Positions 40,105 to 48,259 of a stretch of DNA of 64,000 nt are shown here, in pieces. The notes below the pieces were generated by a model that worked only from the letters and a program-made list of their open reading frames with translations, was not told the origin of the DNA and did no database searches. Where the stretch lies: assembly GCF_900095265.1 (NCBI RefSeq), contig NZ_LT607669.1, forward strand, positions 43,064 to 107,063. The letters run 5' to 3'. Each line of letters begins with the position of its first letter. Position 1 is the first letter of the stretch. The position numbers and the translations under genes were made by a program. Source of the stretch: Janthinobacterium sp. UMAB-56. Lineage in GTDB: Bacteria > Pseudomonadota > Gammaproteobacteria > Burkholderiales > Burkholderiaceae_D.

Positions 40105-40329
40105 CTATTGGTGCAAACTGCCGTGTACTTCCGGGTTGTAGCTTGGCCTCAACCCAGCTTCTTTTTCTGCTGTGAACTGCTTCAGCAATCGTTTGTAGCG
40201 CTGGAGTTGAAGAAAGGTTTGTGAGAACTTATCGAAGCCATGCCCCAGTTCGTCAAACATCTTTTCTTCCTCAGCCTCTAAGACTCGAATGCCTTCCTGG
40301 CAAAAACCGATTCCGTAATTCTTCGCCAC
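40105..40329 (-). CDS. Small coiled-coil protein
   Basis: 74 residues: EGIRVLEAEEEKMFDELGHG, then FDKFSQTFLQLQRYKRLLKQ, continuous heptads. AAGGAAATGACGTGGC precedes the start. Not recognised. Confidence 0.6.
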   Translation of the reverse strand: MAKNYGIGFCQEGIRVLEAEEEKMFDELGHGFDKFSQTFLQLQRYKRLLKQFTAEKEAGLRPSYNPEVHGSLHQ

Positions 40330-40338
40330 GTCATTTCC

Positions 40339-40461
40339 TTAGAGTGGTTCGATATGAAAGCTGTTCGCAGGCTCATATGCCACATACGTTTCGCATTCGT
40401 CGAGCGTGCCAGTCAAATATGTGTCCCCGCTGTAGATGCCGACCACTTTATGAGTCTTCAT
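40339..40461 (-). CDS. Microprotein of unknown function
   Basis: 40 residues: MKTHKVVGIYSGDTYLTGTL then DECETYVAYEPANSFHIEPL. Beta hairpin then helix. AGAAGAGATTCT upstream. Not recognised. Confidence 0.55.
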   Translation of the reverse strand: MKTHKVVGIYSGDTYLTGTLDECETYVAYEPANSFHIEPL

Positions 40462-40477
40462 AGAATCTCTTCTCCGA

Positions 40478-40618
40478 TCAGTTGGAAGGCGTGAAGCGGC
40501 ACGGGAAGCACGAGCGCAGCAGCATCAAAATCTCGCGCTCCGAGTACTTCCCGTTGCGCTTGATGAAGGTCTTTTTTGCGTGACTACCGTAGCGACGCAA
40601 ACTAGCAATTTTCTTCAT
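40478..40618 (-). CDS. Small basic protein
   Basis: 46 residues from ATG at 40618 after AGGAAAAGAAGC. KKIASLRRYGSHAKKTFIKR, then REILMLLRSCFPC. Not recognised. Confidence 0.55.
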   Translation of the reverse strand: MKKIASLRRYGSHAKKTFIKRNGKYSEREILMLLRSCFPCRFTPSN

Positions 40619-40637
40619 GCTTCTTTTCCTTCCGGGA

Positions 40638-40790
40638 TTAGTTAAAGGCCCACTGAGTGCGCGACATCGGTTTGATGTTGCAGCGCTGGCAAATTGTGCA
40701 ATAGCCCTTGTATGCACTTGCCACATACTCTGCGTAGCCGTTGGTGACGGCGTAGGCATAATTCGCCTTAAGGGTATCTTGCTTGCTCAT
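40638..40790 (-). CDS. First gene of the array: small protein of unknown function
   Basis: 50 residues from ATG at 40790, with GGAGTGCAGC upstream and the array promoter 47 bases further up. SKQDTLKANYAYAVTNGYAE, then YKGYCTICQRCNIKPMSRTQ with CxxCxxC, a possible metal site. Not recognised. Confidence 0.65.
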   Translation of the reverse strand: MSKQDTLKANYAYAVTNGYAEYVASAYKGYCTICQRCNIKPMSRTQWAFN

Positions 40791-40836
40791 GCTGCACTCC
40801 ATTCTAGGGACGCTGAATTGCGTATCCATATGAAGC

Positions 40837-40864
40837 ATTATATACCCATTGGGTACTTGGTCAA
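40837..40864 (-). promoter_or_regulatory. Main array promoter with an embedded operator
   Basis: On the minus strand TTGACC (40859-40864) and a perfect TATAAT (40837-40842) are 16 bases apart. The palindrome TACCC-AAT-GGGTA (40843-40855) fills that spacer, so a bound repressor would exclude RNA polymerase. The -35 box overlaps the last codons of the HTH gene. About 64 downstream genes share the orientation. Confidence 0.75.
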
Positions 40865-41124
40865 GCGCTTTTGGCAATCTTGTTTGATAATTTTTCGAAC
40901 TTTCGTTTCAGTTCTTCATGCTCCAAAATCTCGCGCACCAGAACCCACATGGTGGATGGCATTTCGCGGTAATTCGACTTCGCCTCTGGCGGCATTAACC
41001 ACTTCTTTAACGTTGTTTCAGGCGCTCCAATGCGCTCTGCAAATTCCCGTGGCGTGGGCAAGCCAAGCTTGTCCATCGCCCCACGTAAAAACTCTTGTTG
41101 CGTCACTGTTCTTTCATGCATCAT
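40861..41124 (-). CDS. Small HTH repressor of the array
   Basis: 87 residues. LRGAMDKLGLPTPREFAERI then GAPETTLKKWLMPPEAK is a Cro/CI-like HTH; the C-terminal helix EHEELKRKFEKLSNKIAKSA could dimerise. It sits between the two copies of the TACCC..GGGTA operator, which strongly suggests it represses both itself and the array. No cleavage or sensor domain is visible. GGTGAG lies just upstream of the tandem ATGs. Confidence 0.65.
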   Translation of the reverse strand: MMHERTVTQQEFLRGAMDKLGLPTPREFAERIGAPETTLKKWLMPPEAKSNYREMPSTMWVLVREILEHEELKRKFEKLSNKIAKSA

Positions 41125-41140
41125 CAGCTCACCATTTCAG

Positions 41141-41167
41141 TACCCAATGAGTATCATAACGCGTCAA
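41141..41167 (-). promoter_or_regulatory. Second operator and candidate promoter of the HTH gene
   Basis: TACTCATTGGGTA on the minus strand (41141-41153) is the array operator with one changed base in one arm. TTGACG (41162-41167) would place a poor -10 (GGTACT) 17 bases away, inside the operator. It lies at the end of the recombinase gene. Confidence 0.5.
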
Positions 41168-41825
41168 TGAAGGCCTGTCGAAGTCTTTCTTTCGGGGCTT
41201 CAAGGTATGGGTCTACACACTCAAGATTGGCATGACCCAGCATGAGTTGAATCGTTTCCAGCGAATGCCCCTGTTCGAGTAGCCGGGATGCCATCGTGCG
41301 CCGGCCAGAATGACTACTACCGCCCTTAATGCCCGCGTCCCGGTACAACTTAGTCACGTGGGATTGCAAGGCGTCACAGGCCGCATAATCGACTTGCTCG
41401 CCTGCTTGGTTGATCCGGCGCTTACGGTTCATGCTGTATTTGAACCCCTTGAAGGTTAGCACCAGGGCGCTATCGGGCCGCAGGCCTCGATAACGCTGGG
41501 GATCGTCGCTCATGCGCAAACGGCGTTCTATCCTATAGGCTAGGTAGGATTCCAACGCCTCGATGAGCGCCCGATTCGTGGGATAGATGCATCGCTGGCG
41601 GCGTCCCTTCGTGATAGCGGCCCGAAGTGATACTTCTTGCCGAATCGCACCGGACGGAAACCGCACATCCTGAACTTCAATCTGTGCGATTTCGCTCACC
41701 CTCATCCCGCACATTATCCCCAACAATAGGACGAGAGTATCGCGCTCGGGATCGCGACTTATGGCTGCTGTGACGCGAAGAAGATGCCGGTACTGGCCCG
41801 GCTTTAAGACGGCGGCTTGTGCCAT
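41154..41825 (-). CDS. Short tyrosine recombinase, catalytic domain only
   Basis: 223 residues. [20 protein letters not shown] (catalytic Arg), [12 protein letters not shown] (Lys region), [14 protein letters not shown] (His-x-x-Arg), [14 protein letters not shown] (His and Tyr). The usual N-terminal core-binding domain of about 100 residues is absent, as in phage-integrase-like Tn554-type or XerH-like minimal forms. It heads the array. AGAGGATCAAC precedes the ATG, and a 9-bp inverted repeat lies immediately upstream. Confidence 0.8.
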   Translation of the reverse strand: MAQAAVLKPGQYRHLLRVTAAISRDPERDTLVLLLGIMCGMRVSEIAQIEVQDVRFPSGAIRQEVSLRAAITKGRRQRCIYPTNRALIEALESYLAYRIERRLRMSDDPQRYRGLRPDSALVLTFKGFKYSMNRKRRINQAGEQVDYAACDALQSHVTKLYRDAGIKGGSSHSGRRTMASRLLEQGHSLETIQLMLGHANLECVDPYLEAPKERLRQAFIDAL

Positions 41826-41832
41826 GTTGATC

Positions 41833-41866
41833 CTCTGAATAAGGTTAAAACAGGTTGTATTCAGAG
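41833..41866. repeat. 9-bp inverted repeat upstream of the short recombinase
   Basis: CTCTGAATA (41833-41841) and TATTCAGAG (41858-41866) are perfect inverted arms around a 16-base centre (AGGTTAAAACAGGTTG). It could be a recombinase binding site, an operator or a small terminator for leftward or rightward transcripts. Confidence 0.55.
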
Positions 41867-42890
41867 CGAGTCCAATGATGGCCTCTTTTTCCAGCGTAAC
41901 ACAGGCACAGCCTCATTCCTCGGAAAAACCTGTCGCACCTATTTCTAAAACCGTCGCATTAATTTCGAAAAGTCACACGTGGGCGCTACGCGCACCAGGT
42001 GGCCAGTTCGTCGACGTTGGCCAGATGCAGCGCTTGCGCGTACTGACAGGAGGGCACCACTGAGGCAGGACCAGCCCAGGGCATGCATGCGTTCGATGCC
42101 GTGGTGGCCGCCAGGCCGGCGCGAGGGGCGGCCGGGATTCGTGTAAAAAAACCCAAATCCTGATGTAACTAGCTGGCGAGAAGACGGAAACCGGAAAAAA
42201 TAGTACGTTAAGCCGACGCGGCCGGCCACTGCAGCGGCATCTGGTGCGCGCCTGGCCCAATAGTGCGCGATTCCGATGCACTCGCCCTGGTGGTGGTCGT
42301 GCGCCGACGGCGCCGAGCTGGCCGCGCGCGTTGCACGCTGCAGCTGGCCGACATCGAGCAGCTGGCCAGCTGGAGCGCTGCACGCTCGCGTGGCGATCAA
42401 ACCGGCGTAGGCCTGGCGACCGCCACAGCATCGCGGACGCGCTTGCACTGGTGTCGGATCTGCGTCGGCGGCAACGGCTGCAACCTCGACATGGTCGATG
42501 TCCGCATGCTTCCCAAGATCCTCATCACCATGGCAGGCAGATGCGCCATCCAGGACAGGAGCGCACGGCTCTGCAGTTGGCGGTCGCCGCCTGCAGCGAC
42601 ACCTGGCGATCGCATGGCAAGGTAGTCCGCGGTACCGATGCACTTGGCCTGGTGGCCATCCTGCAGCACGCCGGCAAGCGCCTGCGCGCATCGAGCACTT
42701 AGCCGCGCCAGCGTCGCCGACCACGGCCGCAACATCGACCTGGTCGACGTTTGCATGCTCCCCAGGATTCACATCGCCCGGCCCGGTTCGCATACTTCTT
42801 CGGCTTTCGAACGCGCTATCCGAACTGGTGCGGGAGTTGAGTGGCATGAGAATGTAGACGCAAACCTTGCATGCCGTCAACATGGGGCGC
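41867..42890. other. GC-rich block of degenerate repeats, no convincing gene
   Basis: Much richer in G+C than the plasmid core beside it. CGACATGGTCGATGTCCGCA (42486-42505) recurs as CGACCTGGTCGACGTTTGCA (42737-42756), and GATGCACTCGCCCTGGTGG (42275) as GATGCACTTGGCCTGGTGG (42636). Spacing is about 250-360 bases. Long frames exist on both strands (for example 41945-43069 minus) but none has family features or a ribosome binding site. Confidence 0.5.
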
Positions 42891-42897
42891 AAACATA

Positions 42898-42966
42898 TCC
42901 CTATTAGACCTTGATAACATCCTTTAAAGTCCCATAAGGGACAAACAGTCCCTATTAGGCCCTGAT
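42898..42966. repeat. parC-like centromere repeats
   Basis: TCCCTATTAGACCTTGAT (42898-42915) recurs as TCCCTATTAGGCCCTGAT (42949-42966), with the palindrome GTCCCATAAGGGAC (42929-42942) between. They lie just upstream of parM, where ParR binds in ParMRC systems. A weak promoter (TTGCGC, 17 bases, TACAGT) follows at 42972-43000. Confidence 0.55.
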
Positions 42967-43061
42967 TGGCCTTGCGCTCAACCTGTGCTTCAGTTACAGT
43001 TTGCATGCATAAGAAACTTACTTCCGCCAAATAGGCGGCAATCAAACTAGAAAGATCGACA

Positions 43062-44171
43062 ATGAGCATTATTTCTCAAACGGAAACTTTGATGGTCGTA
43101 GGGCAAGATGATGGTCACGATACTCTCAAAACTTGCTTTGGCTGGGATAGCGAGAACCAGAAGTACATGTATGGCTACAATAAAGCACGGGCGATTGAAG
43201 GATTGCAGCAAGTAATGTCGGTCGGCACAGACAGCACAACCGGTAGCGCGTATGAAACCGAAGATCGTCGTTTTACTATTGCCGGCTCTCAAAATCTTCT
43301 CCGTACATTAGACACACGTATGGACGGGTACCCTATTTCTGATCTCAACCGTACGCTAGTAAACCACGCCCTCTCTGAGTGTGGTTTGGGAGATAAAACA
43401 ATTTATTTAATCACTGGACTTCCAGTTGACCAGTACTACAAGAATGGTGCCCCGAATCAAACCTTTATCAATCAGAAAATTGATAGCCTTGCAAAGCCCG
43501 TCAAGCGTATCGGCAAGGGCCTGAGCCTGGCTAGAATCTTAGGCCAAAGCGTCATCAGCGAAGGAATTGCAGCCTTCTATGACGTCCTCTTTCAGCCTGA
43601 CGGCAAGTTAGATGCCGCGATTGAGCAGTTAATTAGTCGTCGGCCAATCGGGGTTATGGACCTCGGTGGCAAGACATTAGATATGGCTGTTATTGCGGAA
43701 AATGTGAGTTCTGTATATAACGATCGAAGTGGCACAACAAATGTTGGCGTACTGCATCTACTTGATAAGGTTGCAGTACGGATTAAGTCAGAGTACGAGC
43801 TGAACGCAAATCCTCCGCTTCCATTTGTAGAAGAAGCTTGTCGCACCAAAAAGTACGAATTGTTCGGTGAAATTGTAGACGTTACCCACATCATCGAGAC
43901 TGCATGCAAAGAGTACTTGGAAATGGTCAGGAATTACTTTGTTTCGAAATGTGGTGATGGTTCAGATCTAGGCGCCGTTTTATTCGTTGGGGGTGGTACT
44001 GAACTCATTCTAAGCATCTTGGGCGTAGATGCTTTTGCATCTATCTACAAGGGCAAGCGTATAATTGCACCAGAAGCAGCGTACGCTAACTCCAGAGGGA
44101 TGTGGAAATATGGCATGTTCGTCTTAACGGCCTCTGAGCGTGCAGTGAGTGTTCCAACCAAAGCGGCTTAA
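43062..44171 (+). CDS. parM: ParM/StbA-type actin-like segregation ATPase
   Basis: 369 residues. Actin-fold phosphate loops appear as VVGQDDGHDTLK near the N-terminus and GVMDLGGKTLDMAVI near 196-210; the adenosine site is VLFVGGGTELIL near 307-318. ParM polymers push plasmid copies apart. It is followed after 36 bases by a small partner gene and preceded by parC-like repeats. Lower G+C than the flanking DNA. Confidence 0.82.
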   Translation: MSIISQTETLMVVGQDDGHDTLKTCFGWDSENQKYMYGYNKARAIEGLQQVMSVGTDSTTGSAYETEDRRFTIAGSQNLLRTLDTRMDGYPISDLNRTLVNHALSECGLGDKTIYLITGLPVDQYYKNGAPNQTFINQKIDSLAKPVKRIGKGLSLARILGQSVISEGIAAFYDVLFQPDGKLDAAIEQLISRRPIGVMDLGGKTLDMAVIAENVSSVYNDRSGTTNVGVLHLLDKVAVRIKSEYELNANPPLPFVEEACRTKKYELFGEIVDVTHIIETACKEYLEMVRNYFVSKCGDGSDLGAVLFVGGGTELILSILGVDAFASIYKGKRIIAPEAAYANSRGMWKYGMFVLTASERAVSVPTKAA

Positions 44172-44207
44172 GCTCTTTTTGGTGATTCTGTGTAAAAGGA
44201 TGTAACA

Positions 44208-44657
44208 ATGGCGAAGGATAACCTGGAGGGCAAAGGGATCCAGTACAAAGTACTGATTAGACCAACCGTCATCGGTTTACTTGTAATGAAGCGGCTGAAC
44301 CGTCCTCATGTAGATATGAGCGGTGAGCTACGTCGACTGATCGAACTGGGATACGCTGCCGAACAGTCCGGCTTCATTCTGGACGAGACAACTTTACGGC
44401 ACGCGGGTCGTATTTGGGATGTTCAACCAGTCCTTAGTGTTCAGTCCAGCACTTCCAATGCATATGGTCAACAAACCACTTCCGTGCCGAATAATGAAGG
44501 CCATGAAAAACAGTCCAAGCCTGAGGTGTTGTCATCGAATCCTTCTATCACCGCCTCTTCAGCTATTACATCTAATCCGGAACTTGAACCAGCAGGCTTA
44601 AGCGTTGTCAATGAAGGTTCTACGTTAATGAACAACTTGCGAAGACTTTCGTCCTAA
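44208..44657 (+). CDS. ParR/StbB-like partner of ParM
   Basis: 149 residues. The N-terminal part (QYKVLIRPTVIGLLVMKRLN, then DMSGELRRLIELGYAAE) fits a ribbon-helix-helix DNA-binding domain. The C-terminal two thirds are Ser/Thr/Gln-rich and probably disordered (QSSTSNAYGQQTTSVPNNEG), where ParR proteins contact ParM. Followed by a good terminator. Confidence 0.65.
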   Translation: MAKDNLEGKGIQYKVLIRPTVIGLLVMKRLNRPHVDMSGELRRLIELGYAAEQSGFILDETTLRHAGRIWDVQPVLSVQSSTSNAYGQQTTSVPNNEGHEKQSKPEVLSSNPSITASSAITSNPELEPAGLSVVNEGSTLMNNLRRLSS

Positions 44658-44680
44658 CTAACTTGTTTTATACATCTAAA

Positions 44681-44706
44681 GGCGACCTCTCGGTCGCCTT
44701 TTTTAT
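44681..44706 (+). terminator. Rho-independent terminator of parM operon
   Basis: GGCGACC-TCTC-GGTCGCC followed by TTTTTTATT, 24 bases after the last stop codon. Strong stem and T tract. Confidence 0.85.
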
Positions 44707-46009
44707 TAGGCTCTGTCATTGGTAAATTTGGGAATGATGGAATCACACCCTGTTTGCGCTGTCTGACACTGCAAATTCACCATACAAACAGCAGCACATG
44801 CGGACAGCCGAAAGGAGAGGCTTAATCGCGCTGGTTGTTCTCCAGAGCTGACGCTAAGGGCAGGCTGAACTCGCCATGCTGCAGGGTAATTCACCCCACG
44901 ATGCGACCTTTGCGTTGCTGAAAGCGTGGTGCGGCTAAGCATGGTCTCTCCGGCCAGTCACACGAGATTCTGCACATTCATGGCCATGAACGAAGCCATC
45001 ATCGTTACCGCTGCGTATTATGAAGCTGCAAAGTCAATGCCCTGATTGGTATGCAGCCGCAAGGCACTTTGGCTCGCGTTTGCCTATTGCCTGCTCGAAT
45101 CAGCGTCGGTGCGCCAGGCCGCTCATCAGCTAGCCCGGCACCACAACACGTCGTTTCGAAGGCGCGACGGCTATCTCACCATAGCGATGACTGATTGGCC
45201 GCTCGGCTTGCATGGCACAGCAGAAGTCGCCAAACTCTCCTTGCAGGAATCTGAAAAAGGCGCGCGGCAGATAACGCGCCCGGCCTGCTGTCATGGCAGC
45301 CATGCTTATCAACACAGAATTTCTATACTGCAAGGCTGCTTCCTGGTGGCGAGCGACCGCGCAAGTCAAACGTGGGAATTCGCCACGGGCAATGGGGCGT
45401 TGACGAAGTTGCGGCCTCATAGCTGGCTGTCGCGTGTGACCGACAGGGATATTCTGCTAGTCACGGATGACAATGATAGGCTTCACCGTTATCGATATGT
45501 CGATCCGGAATTCAAGGCAGGCATATCTGATCTCGACGCCTCCCACCAGATTTTCGGGTACAGTAACACTTGAATGGACTCAGTCAATCAAGGTGTGTCA
45601 GGCTATGATTTCCGGGTCACAGTATTCCATTACGAACATGAGGTTGCTACTGCGTAGATACGTCGATTACAAGCAATTGATTAATGTCAAACCATGTGGC
45701 TGGATTGATGTGGAAAGTACATTCATAGTGAATGATTTCTACAAGTAAGCAAAAAGTACGCATACGAAAGCGAGACTATATGTGCAACTTGTAAAGGTCT
45801 ATCACTTATTAGTTGCTATGACGCGCTTGAGAGGGGAGGTGGATGTTCAATTGTTGGTGAATGCATACCAAATCAACACCGAACAGCGACCGCCACATCG
45901 GCGGTCGCAGCTTGAGATTTTAGTCAAAATATTAGCAGCTAATGATTTTCTCTAAGTATTTGATTTTAAAGAAGAATCATAAAAAATCCAGAATACAAGA
46001 ATGCCTAAG
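44707..46009. other. Decayed stretch between the two partition systems
   Basis: Frames are short and interrupted. The best is 45336-45573 plus, reading SWLSRVTDRDILLVTDDNDR then LHRYRYVDPEFKAGISDLDA, possibly the tail of a lost gene. On the minus strand 45130-45420 has FLQGEFGDFCCAMQAERP. A GCGACCGCC-ACATC-GGCGGTCGC hairpin (45886-45908) lies 100 bases after parB and may end its transcript. No family recognised. Confidence 0.45.
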
Positions 46010-47083
46010 TCATTGATTCTTAAGCTTTTCTTCAGATGGCAGTTCCAACGATTCTGCAAATTGCCTCAAAGCCGCCATAGTTTTCTTACCAGCCATATCG
46101 ACATCCACCCCTTCTTCAATATTGATGACGATTTGATGTGCATGTACTCGGACCTTGAATGCAGAACGTCCGTTCTTGTCCCCGATAGTACGCGGTTCAA
46201 TTAAAGCTTTCCGTGGACGTTTGCTTTCAAGGGCTCTGTCGAGAATAGTCTTGAGTTCACTGCTCTCGAGCTCAGGCTTATCAATCAAGGTGTCGAGTGC
46301 GGTGATAATCGCAGGCAGCGTATTGGGGTGTTTTTCGAGGCTATCTTGTACTACCTTGGCATGACGGTAACTTAGCAGCCCTGGGTATTTTTCAAGCAAA
46401 TCTAATATTTCTTGTGGCAACTTCAACAAGCCTAAGCACTGCGAAACCCGCCCCTGAGATAAGCCAGTAAGACGTGCTACGTCCTTTTGCGTCGTTGCGA
46501 ACCCTGCAGTGATCAGTTCCTGATAAGACAATGCACGTTCAAAGTCGCTAAGGCCTTCATTCGTCTCATTGCTTAACAAAGTTGCTTTTTGCGCCTCACG
46601 GTCATCAATTTCCAAAACAATTGCGTCTAACTCTGCCCATCCAATTAACCGAGCAGCCCTTGTACGGCGGTGGCCAGCGATTAATTGATACTTCCCGTTT
46701 GGAAGCCTACGAACGCGTATCGGTTCATCTTGGCCGCGGGCCTTAAGGGTTTCCCCAAGTGCTTGGATCGCTGTTTCATCGTACTTGTGCCGTGGTTGCC
46801 AGGGAGAGTCAACCAAGTCTTGTACCGGTATTTTTACAATAATGCTGGATTCGGTACGGTGGAGGACATCGCTCACTTTAGAATGCTCGACGGGATTATC
46901 CGGAATCACCAATTGAGCAGGAACAGGCTTATCAGACTCCTGGAGCATTTCTTCCAGACTTTTTGAGGGTCCCTGAGGTACCGCATTCATGTGCATCGCT
47001 GATGGTTTCGTAACCGGTGCCGCGGGCGTAAGTAAAGCCGCCAACGACGCATTGAATTGTGACTCAGATTGTTTGCTTTTCAC
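46010..47083 (-). CDS. parB: ParB-family partition protein
   Basis: 357 residues. The N-terminal ParB/Srx domain holds SPWQPRHKYDETAIQALGET then LIAGHRRTRAARLIG (the GxRRxR CTPase motif). A central HTH follows: ATTQKDVARLTGLSQGRVSQ CLG. The C-terminus probably dimerises. It overlaps parA by ATGA. ParB loads on parS sites and stimulates ParA; no parS could be fixed by eye. Confidence 0.88.
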   Translation of the reverse strand: MKSKQSESQFNASLAALLTPAAPVTKPSAMHMNAVPQGPSKSLEEMLQESDKPVPAQLVIPDNPVEHSKVSDVLHRTESSIIVKIPVQDLVDSPWQPRHKYDETAIQALGETLKARGQDEPIRVRRLPNGKYQLIAGHRRTRAARLIGWAELDAIVLEIDDREAQKATLLSNETNEGLSDFERALSYQELITAGFATTQKDVARLTGLSQGRVSQCLGLLKLPQEILDLLEKYPGLLSYRHAKVVQDSLEKHPNTLPAIITALDTLIDKPELESSELKTILDRALESKRPRKALIEPRTIGDKNGRSAFKVRVHAHQIVINIEEGVDVDMAGKKTMAALRQFAESLELPSEEKLKNQ

Positions 47084-48159
47084 AATACACCCATTTTTTC
47101 TATAAGTACCTTTGCTACTTCTCGCAATTCACGAGCTGCGGTACTACTTGGTCGCGCCAATGCCAACGGCATCCCTTCGTCATCACTTAAGACTTTTTTG
47201 AATTCTTCGCTAGAACTTATTTGTTTGTCTAACCACGCCTTCGGGTATTGCTTGGTTAAGGCGATTACTTGAGCGGCAACTCGCACACGGGTCATATCAT
47301 AGAAGTTACCCAGAATTATCAATTCTGGATATCTATTGTGCTCTTCTTGCATTTCACTGAGGACACCGGCTAAGTAAGAGACGGACTTTGTACTGTATTT
47401 TTCCATCGATACTGGGGCGATGACGTAATCACTGGCAAGTAGAGCACCACGAGTGGTTTGATTTTTTGCGGGAGGTGCGTCAAACATTACGACATCGTAC
47501 TGGGACAGGTCAATATCTAAGTTTCTGCCCGAACGGTTCTCAGCTAAAAATCGAGCAATTGCTAACTCTGGCTTCTTGCTCATAATCGCATCGACCGTGA
47601 ACAACGCTTCGAGTCTGTCCAAAGTTACTTCAGAAGGAATTAAATGTGGTCCGTTTTCCCCAAAGGGTTTTTTCAACACATCGTTTAATCTAGGAAGTTG
47701 GCCGCTATTCTGCCATTGTGGCAATAAATGGCCAAGATGATAGTCCACGCATGTGGAAACCGGTAACCCCGTATCCTTTGCTTCAGTATGAGTCAACTCC
47801 GGGTCGTAGCCATACGAGATTGTCAAATTTGCCTGAAAATCTAAATCAACAACAAGTACTTTTAAACCCATCAAGGCGAATAGTGCAGCAAGGTTGGATG
47901 TTTGAGTAGTTTTCCCAACGCCACCTTTTGGTGCGTACACAGTAACTATCCGTTTTGCTTTAGCCGTAATACCAAATTTTTTCGCTCGATATGCCGCAAG
48001 ATCGAAAATATTCTCGATACTGAACAGCCTTGTCTTGGGGCCATCACCTGGCTGACGTTCGATTTGTAGACCAGCATCGTCAGAGTCACGTCTAACAGCG
48101 TCAACGCTGATACCCAGAAGAGTAGCCACTGCTTGTACTTTGAAAGGCTTGCGAGTCAA
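47080..48159 (-). CDS. parA: ParA-family partition ATPase with an N-terminal HTH
   Basis: 359 residues. Residues 5-60 form a MerR-like HTH (VQAVATLLGISVDAVRRDSD), as in type Ia ParA proteins that autorepress. The deviant Walker A is VYAPKGGVGKTTQTSNLAAL, followed by VLVVDLDFQANLT and VVMFDAPPAKNQTTR. It moves plasmid copies on the nucleoid with ParB. First gene of the parAB operon. Confidence 0.88.
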   Translation of the reverse strand: MTRKPFKVQAVATLLGISVDAVRRDSDDAGLQIERQPGDGPKTRLFSIENIFDLAAYRAKKFGITAKAKRIVTVYAPKGGVGKTTQTSNLAALFALMGLKVLVVDLDFQANLTISYGYDPELTHTEAKDTGLPVSTCVDYHLGHLLPQWQNSGQLPRLNDVLKKPFGENGPHLIPSEVTLDRLEALFTVDAIMSKKPELAIARFLAENRSGRNLDIDLSQYDVVMFDAPPAKNQTTRGALLASDYVIAPVSMEKYSTKSVSYLAGVLSEMQEEHNRYPELIILGNFYDMTRVRVAAQVIALTKQYPKAWLDKQISSSEEFKKVLSDDEGMPLALARPSSTAARELREVAKVLIEKMGVL

Positions 48160-48212
48160 GAGATTCCCCTAATAATTTCACATGCCCAATGGTTACAAAC
48201 TTTTTAGGTATT

Positions 48213-48250
48213 TGCAAGGAAAATTGCCGTTTTATGGAAAAATCCTTGCA
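48213..48250 (-). promoter_or_regulatory. Candidate parAB operator
   Basis: TGCAAGGA (48213-48220) and TCCTTGCA (48243-48250) form a perfect inverted repeat 54 bases upstream of parA. The position suits autorepression by the ParA HTH domain. Confidence 0.5.
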
Positions 48251-48259
48251 TCTAGGAAA

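Noticed and set aside
17271..40790. Hairpin repeats taken as a CRISPR array
   Set aside because: Copies are far apart, vary in length, sit between genes and have no unique spacers of constant size; no cas gene is present.
41945..43069. 374-codon minus-strand frame through the GC-rich repeat block and parC
   Set aside because: It begins inside parM on the opposite strand, lacks a ribosome binding site and changes composition abruptly; no domain is visible.
45046..45573. 175-codon plus frame as a real gene
   Set aside because: The first two thirds resemble nothing and the opposite strand is equally open; only the last 80 codons look protein-like, so it is described as part of a decayed stretch.
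45886..45908. GCGACCGCC hairpin as a confident terminator
   Set aside because: The stem is perfect but no T tract follows on either strand; it is mentioned only as a possibility.
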